Below are positions 6,188 to 9,003 of a DNA stretch of 9,003 nt, in pieces (position 1 is the stretch's first letter; each line of letters starts with the position of its first letter). Below the pieces are notes generated by a model. That model saw only the letters and a program-made list of their open reading frames with translations, was not told the origin of the DNA and searched no databases. Source of the stretch: Oscillospiraceae bacterium UBA6370 (GTDB taxonomy: Bacteria > Bacillota > Clostridia > Oscillospirales > Oscillospiraceae); NCBI GenBank assembly GCA_002437735.1, contig DJRC01000086.1:1-9003 (forward strand). The letters are read 5' to 3'. The translations under genes and the position numbers were made by a program.

Positions 6188-6426
6188 GAAAAACGCCCTG
6201 AGCAAGCCTGCTCAGGGCGAACCAAACGTCCGTGTTACCACCTGAATTCCCGCCGGATCGGCGGACACTCGTGACTCTGTAACGGGAGTTCCCGTCCGGC
6301 CTACTGCATCGTTCAGCCCGGCTGCTCCGCGGCGACTTCGGCGGCCCGCTCACGAGGGACTTGCACCATCCGCCCTCTCTCTGCGCTTCGTGAGCCGCGT
6401 ACTCTTCCGCTTCCTTGCATTTTCGG
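6188..6426 (-). promoter_or_regulatory. T-box riboswitch leader, valine (GTC) specifier
   Basis: The minus-strand leader shows the T-box order. The lower part of stem I pairs GCGG (6410-6407) with CCGC (6332-6329). The internal specifier loop has AAGAGTAC on the 5' side (6406-6399) and CGAAGTCG on the 3' side (6340-6333); upper stems GCGGC (6398-6394) with GCCGC (6345-6341) and TCAC (6393-6390) with GTGA (6353-6350) close it. The codon after GAA is GTC at 6336-6334, for valine, matching valS in the operon. A hairpin ACGGG/CCCGT lies further on (about 6294-6281). The conserved T-box AGGTGGTAACACGG is at 6243-6230; its TGGT complements an ACCA acceptor end, as in tRNA-Val. CAGG (6244-6241) can pair with CCTG (6216-6213), competing with the terminator. 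By family mechanism, uncharged tRNA-Val stabilises the antiterminator and switches on the operon. Confidence 0.93.
6189..6219 (-). terminator. T-box regulated intrinsic terminator
   Basis: CGCCCTGAGCA (6219-6209) pairs perfectly with TGCTCAGGGCG (6204-6194) around a GGCT loop, followed by five T residues (6193-6189). The 5' arm contains CCTG, the partner of the antiterminator, so formation is mutually exclusive with the T-box antiterminator. It lies just upstream of the first ribosome binding site of the operon. Confidence 0.93.
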
Positions 6427-6431
6427 CTGTT

Positions 6432-6460
6432 ATTATATGCAATATCGACCGATTTGTCAA
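6432..6460 (-). promoter_or_regulatory. Perfect consensus sigma-A promoter of the T-box/valS operon
   Basis: On the minus strand TTGACA (6460-6455) and TATAAT (6437-6432) are both exact consensus and separated by exactly 17 bp. The predicted start near 6425 is about 9 bases before the beginning of T-box stem I. The -35 overlaps the sigE stop codon (TGA, 6459-6457), so the promoter is embedded at the very end of the sporulation operon. Confidence 0.9.
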
Positions 6461-7176
6461 GACATCTTGAGGATCTCGCGCTTGAGCCGCGCGATGATGC
6501 GCTTTTCCAGCCTTGAGATGTAGCTTTGCGAAATGCCGAGGTAGTCGGCGACCTCCTTCTGCGTCTTTTCCTCCCGCCCGCCGAGGCCGAAGCGCAGCGT
6601 GATGATCTCGCGCTCGCGCTCGGAAAGGCGGCTGACCGCGGTCGTCAGCAGCTGGCGGTCCACGTCATCCTCGATGGGGCGAAGCACCGTGTCGCCGTCC
6701 GTGCCGAGAATATCCGAGAGCAGCAGCTCGTTGCCGTCCCAGTCCGTGTTGAGCGGCTCGTCGAAGCTGACCTCGACCTTCTGGTTGGCATTCTTGCGCA
6801 GGTACATGAGTATTTCATTCTCGATGCAGCGCGAGGCATAGGTCGCGAGCTTGATGTTCTTGTCGCTGCGGTAGGTGTTGATGGCCTTGATGAGACCGAT
6901 GGTGCCGATGGAGATAAGGTCCTCAACGTTGATGCCGGTGTTGTCGAAGCGGCGGGCGATGTAGGCGACAAGACGGAGATTGTGCTCAATGAGGATCTGC
7001 CGCACCTCGAAGTCGCCCTTATCGAGCCGCGCGATCATCTGCGCCTCCACGTCGCGCGAGAGCGGCGGCGGGAGCGAATCGCTGCCGCCGATGTAGAAGA
7101 TGCCGCTGCGCGGCAGCAGGCCGAACCGCGCAAGCCGCGCGCAGAGCCTATCCCAAAGCCGTCCGAACCAACTCAT
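6457..7176 (-). CDS. sigE: Sporulation sigma factor SigE (pro-sigma-E)
   Basis: Mother-cell RNA polymerase sigma factor, 239 residues, full length for the family. Residues 1-27 form the amphipathic pro-sequence (MSWFGRLWDRLCARLARFGL onward) that precedes FYIGGSDSLPPPLS; in Bacillus subtilis SpoIIGA removes 27 residues just before the equivalent YYIGG. Region 2, with NLRLVAYIARRF (66-77) and DLISIGTIGLIKAIN (86-100), and ATYASRCIENEILMYLR (111-127) are near identical to SigE. SFDEPLNTDWDGNELLLSD at 137-155 is a SigE hallmark. Region 4 (about 180-235) has the helix-turn-helix EVADYLGISQSYISRLEKR at 208-226. The ATG at 7176 has AGGAGGG upstream and overlaps the end of spoIIGA by 29 bases, implying coupled translation. 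No sigG follows; the next element is the T-box promoter. Confidence 0.97.
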   Translation of the reverse strand: MSWFGRLWDRLCARLARFGLLPRSGIFYIGGSDSLPPPLSRDVEAQMIARLDKGDFEVRQILIEHNLRLVAYIARRFDNTGINVEDLISIGTIGLIKAINTYRSDKNIKLATYASRCIENEILMYLRKNANQKVEVSFDEPLNTDWDGNELLLSDILGTDGDTVLRPIEDDVDRQLLTTAVSRLSEREREIITLRFGLGGREEKTQKEVADYLGISQSYISRLEKRIIARLKREILKMS

Positions 7177-7954
7177 GTGCTCCCTCCTGTTCCTCCATGC
7201 GCCATACGCCTTGAAAGCCGTTGTCGCCGTAAATGTCCGGCGAGACGGCGACCAGCCGCCGTCCCAAGTCCCTGCCGTTCACGCGAACGCTGTCGCAGTA
7301 AAACGCCCGCAGCGTCCCGATGCCGCCCGCCGTCGTGCAGGGAAGCGTTATGTAACCCTCCTCGCGCTCCGGCAGCAGCGCGCGCAGAGCGCTCTGCCCG
7401 ATGACCGGTACGCTCTCCCCTGTGGCGGGATCCATAAGCAGGTTGCCGCTGTCGTGCAGCAGGCGAAGCGTGACAGTCTTCCCGCTGCGCGTGAGCGTCA
7501 CGTGCAGCAGCTCCCCGCCGTCGTGCCGCGCTCCTCCGCGAAAAACGGTCGAGAGCAGCAGATAGGTCACGCCCATCGCGCCGAGCAGCACACCCCACGG
7601 CAGCTGCGCGAGGATCACACCGCGCGCGACGCGTTCCAATGCACCGCAGCATTGACCGAGCAGCAGCACGCCTCCGCCGAGCGCACAGGAGAGCAGAAGG
7701 GTCAGCAGCCCCAGCTTGAATGCCCGCCCCGTGCCGCGGAAGGCGAGCAGCGCCATCCCGACGAACGCCGCGGCGTTCAGCCACAGCGAGCACGGCAGAG
7801 CGAGCCGGAGCACAGCGTAAGCCGCGCCGAAGGCCGCCGCGCCGAGAAGCCGCAGCCGCGGCACCGTCCGTCCCGCGAGACGCGCCGCCGAGAGCAGCAG
7901 CAGATAATCCGCCGCGCCGTTCACCAGCGCCGCAAGGTCCCAGTAGACCACCAT
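7148..7954 (-). CDS. spoIIGA: Sigma-E processing peptidase SpoIIGA
   Basis: Membrane aspartic protease that cleaves pro-sigma-E after a forespore signal. I start it at ATG 7954 (MVVYWDLAALVNGAADYLLL), which matches the family start; AGGGGGTG lies 6 bases upstream. The longer frame up to 8059 would read through the promoter and a terminator. The 268 residues divide into an N-terminal membrane half with about five hydrophobic segments (roughly 5-22, 34-50, 56-72, 79-100, 113-135) and a C-terminal protease half. The catalytic aspartate is most likely Asp168 in LLHDSGNLLMDP (165-176), equivalent to Asp183 of the DTGN motif in B. subtilis. SPDIYGDNGFQGV at 238-250 is a further conserved-looking block. 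GC content is high and leucine/alanine rich. It precedes sigE with a 29-base overlap, the usual spoIIG arrangement. Confidence 0.94.
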   Translation of the reverse strand: MVVYWDLAALVNGAADYLLLLSAARLAGRTVPRLRLLGAAAFGAAYAVLRLALPCSLWLNAAAFVGMALLAFRGTGRAFKLGLLTLLLSCALGGGVLLLGQCCGALERVARGVILAQLPWGVLLGAMGVTYLLLSTVFRGGARHDGGELLHVTLTRSGKTVTLRLLHDSGNLLMDPATGESVPVIGQSALRALLPEREEGYITLPCTTAGGIGTLRAFYCDSVRVNGRDLGRRLVAVSPDIYGDNGFQGVWRMEEQEGAHELVRTALG

Positions 7955-7981
7955 GCCGGTCACCCCCTGTTCCGTGCCGTC

Positions 7982-8016
7982 AGCATACCACAGCGCGGAC
8001 GCGGAAAAAGGACGAA
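7982..8016 (-). promoter_or_regulatory. Probable Spo0A-dependent promoter of spoIIGA
   Basis: On the minus strand TTCGTCC (8016-8010) matches the complement of the Spo0A box (TTCGNCA) at six of seven positions. It is followed after 22 bp by TATGCT (7987-7982), preceded by TGG so that the -10 is of the extended TGn type. No normally spaced -35 is present. The start near 7975 leaves about 21 bases before the spoIIGA ATG. The geometry is close to that upstream of spoIIAA in the same window and resembles the 22-bp spaced spoIIG promoter known in B. subtilis. Confidence 0.5.
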
Positions 8017-8017
8017 A

Positions 8018-8052
8018 CAGGGCCGTCCGCACAAAATGTACGGACGGCCCTG
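8018..8052 (-). terminator. Terminator ending the rarA-DUF951-small peptide group
   Basis: A perfect 12-bp stem, CAGGGCCGTCCG (minus 8052-8041) against CGGACGGCCCTG (minus 8029-8018), with an 11-base loop, is followed by TTTC on the minus strand. There is no T-run in the plus direction. It lies 18 bases after the 29-residue gene and immediately upstream of the spoIIGA promoter, insulating it from the upstream genes. Confidence 0.75.
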
Positions 8053-8070
8053 CGGTCACTCCATATCGGC

Positions 8071-8160
8071 TTACAGGAACGGGATGACCATGCTCGCAAG
8101 CAGCGAGACGATCATCACGACCACCAGAATGAGCGCCATCGCGCGCGTTTTCTTATTCAT
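8071..8160 (-). CDS. Tiny single-pass membrane peptide, 29 residues (Prli42-like layout)
   Basis: A 29-codon gene. It reads MNKKTRAMAL, then an uninterrupted hydrophobic helix (residues 8-29, ending ASMVIPFL). Support for it being real: GGAGGAG lies 7 bases upstream of ATG 8160-8158; the start overlaps the DUF951 stop in ATGAATAA (8160-8153), a classic coupled arrangement; and a terminator follows 18 bases after its stop. The positive N-terminus predicts the N-terminus inside the cell. The size, basic start and short hydrophobic body resemble Prli42-type peptides, which anchor the stressosome in Listeria and are widespread in Firmicutes, but this is by layout only; the role here is unproven and no stressosome genes are visible in the window. 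Confidence 0.7.
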   Translation of the reverse strand: MNKKTRAMALILVVVMIVSLLASMVIPFL

Positions 8161-8356
8161 CGGCTTTCTCCTCCCGTTCGAGAATCCTCTTGATGCCCTT
8201 CTCCGCCTTGGCGCGCGGCAGCATCACCTCATGGCCACAGCCGGTGCATCTGAGCTTCACGTCCATGCCCACGCGCGTGATCTCAAAAAACTTTTCGCCG
8301 CAGGGGTGGGGCTTTTTCATTTCGACCCTGTCATGGAGCCTAATGTCCATCGGCAT
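8153..8356 (-). CDS. DUF951 family small zinc-ribbon-like protein
   Basis: This 67-residue protein reads VEMKKPHPCGEKFFEITRVG from residue 11, followed by CTGCGHEVMLPRAKAEKGI (37-55), the characteristic content of DUF951. Cys19 with Cys37 and Cys40 and nearby histidines (His17, His42) suggest a small metal-binding or nucleic-acid-binding fold. The function of the family is not established. The start at 8356 is favoured because GGGAGG lies 9 bases upstream; an internal ATG at 8350 (MDIRLHDRVEMKK) aligns better with the usual N-terminus of the family but would have 15-base spacing. It overlaps the end of rarA by 17 bases and the 29-residue gene by 8 bases, so the three genes are probably co-translated. 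Confidence 0.88.
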   Translation of the reverse strand: MPMDIRLHDRVEMKKPHPCGEKFFEITRVGMDVKLRCTGCGHEVMLPRAKAEKGIKRILEREEKADE

Positions 8357-9003
8357 GCTTGATCGCCTCCCAGTATTTCGCTGCGGCCTGCTCGACCTTG
8401 TTGTCGCCGTAGCGATAGTAGACCTCTTTTTTGATCGGGTCAGGCAGGTATTGCTGCTTCACCCAATGGTTCGGGAACTCGTGCGGGTACTTGTAGCCCT
8501 GCTCGCGCTCGAGACCCGTGGAGTCCGCGTGAACGTTTTGCAGCTCGCGCGGAATATCGCCGGTCCTGCCGCGCTTGACGTCGGCCCACGCCGCGTTGAT
8601 GCCCTCGACCACGCTGTTGGATTTCGGCGCGGTGGCAAGCAGAATCGCCGCCTGCGCCAGCGGCAGCTGCGCTTCGGGAAGTCCCAGCTGCATCGCGGTA
8701 TCCACGCAGGCCTTCACGATGGCGACCGCCTGCGGGTATGCCATGCCGATATCCTCGCTCGCCGAGCACAAAAGCCGCCGGCAGGGCGTCACGAGGTCGC
8801 CCGCTTCGAGGAAACGCGCGAGGTAATGGAGCGCCGCGTCCGGGTCGCTGCCGCGCAGCGACTTCATCAGCGCTGAGGCCATGTCGTACATCGCGTCGCC
8901 GCCCTTATCATAGCGCATCGCGCTGCGCTGCGCCACCTGTAAGGCGTCCACGCTTGTCAGCAGGAGCTCGCCGTTCTTTGCCTCTGTCGCCTCATAAAGC
9001 AGC
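8340..9003 (-). CDS. rarA: Replication-associated recombination protein A (RarA/MgsA), C-terminal 220 residues
   Basis: The gene enters from the right edge and ends at TAG 8342-8340. The visible 220 residues are the C-terminal half of an AAA+ clamp-loader-like ATPase; the Walker motifs are off-window. Diagnostic RarA blocks are the segment beginning YDKGGDAMYDMASALMKSLR and continuing GSDPDAALHYLARFLEAGD, SASEDIGMAYPQA, LAQAAILLATAPKSNSVVEG, and GYKYPHEFPNHWVKQQYLP near the end. In the family this half contains the tetramerisation and single-strand-end binding region, and the protein acts at stalled replication forks. The reading frame is open across the whole edge fragment (LLYEATEAKNGELLLTS upstream of the GTG at 8951). 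It overlaps DUF951 by 17 bases. Confidence 0.95.
   Translation of the reverse strand, partial: LLYEATEAKNGELLLTSVDALQVAQRSAMRYDKGGDAMYDMASALMKSLRGSDPDAALHYLARFLEAGDLVTPCRRLLCSASEDIGMAYPQAVAIVKACVDTAMQLGLPEAQLPLAQAAILLATAPKSNSVVEGINAAWADVKRGRTGDIPRELQNVHADSTGLEREQGYKYPHEFPNHWVKQQYLPDPIKKEVYYRYGDNKVEQAAAKYWEAIKHADGH

Noticed and set aside
7955..8059. N-terminal extension of SpoIIGA by 35 codons
   Set aside because: It would read through a terminator hairpin and the candidate Spo0A promoter; the start at 7954 matches the family and has a ribosome binding site.
7100..8362. A 420-codon plus-strand open frame across spoIIGA, the small genes and DUF951
   Set aside because: It crosses several well supported minus-strand genes and a terminator, and its product is rich in Arg, Gln and Ala as expected of antisense frames.

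Overview
The window looks like chromosomal DNA of a GC-rich, endospore-forming member of the Clostridia (Oscillospiraceae or Ruminococcaceae type). The reasons are sporulation genes of the sigma-F and sigma-E stages, a tRNA-sensing T-box leader, purine-rich AGGAGG-type ribosome binding sites, consensus sigma-A promoters and an oxygen-sensitive style iron-sulfur aldo/keto reductase. No mobile element, CRISPR array, rRNA or tRNA gene is visible. Most genes lie on the minus strand.

Right to left along the minus strand, the window opens inside rarA (8340-9003, 5' end missing). Two very small genes follow in overlapping order: a 67-residue DUF951 protein and a 29-residue membrane peptide, closed by a terminator at 8018-8052. 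Next is the spoIIG pair: spoIIGA (pro-sigma-E protease) and sigE, overlapping by 29 bases. The spoIIGA promoter carries a near-consensus Spo0A box 22 bp upstream of its -10. A perfect consensus promoter (TTGACA, 17 bp, TATAAT) overlaps the sigE stop codon and starts a T-box leader whose specifier reads GTC (valine). The T-box operon holds two related two-pass membrane proteins of YcxB-like layout and then valS (valyl-tRNA synthetase).

Left of valS, a bidirectional terminator with an 18-bp stem separates it from a plus-strand gene for a 42-residue membrane protein. That gene is divergent from a minus-strand aldo/keto reductase with two C-terminal 4Fe-4S motifs. The reductase shares a bidirectional terminator (862-889) with a convergent plus-strand flavin-binding NimA/pyridoxamine-oxidase-like gene (391-861). 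The left edge holds the first 62 codons of spoIIAA (anti-anti-sigma-F), reading off the window, again with a Spo0A box and the same unusual box-to--10 spacing (21 bp).

Functionally there are two sporulation entry points (spoIIA and spoIIG, apparently both Spo0A-controlled), a valine-starvation-controlled operon between them, and a few redox or orphan genes. The most interesting points are the matched Spo0A-box promoter architecture, the valine T-box driving two uncharacterised membrane proteins ahead of valS with its promoter embedded in the end of sigE, and two tiny membrane-protein genes (42 and 29 residues).
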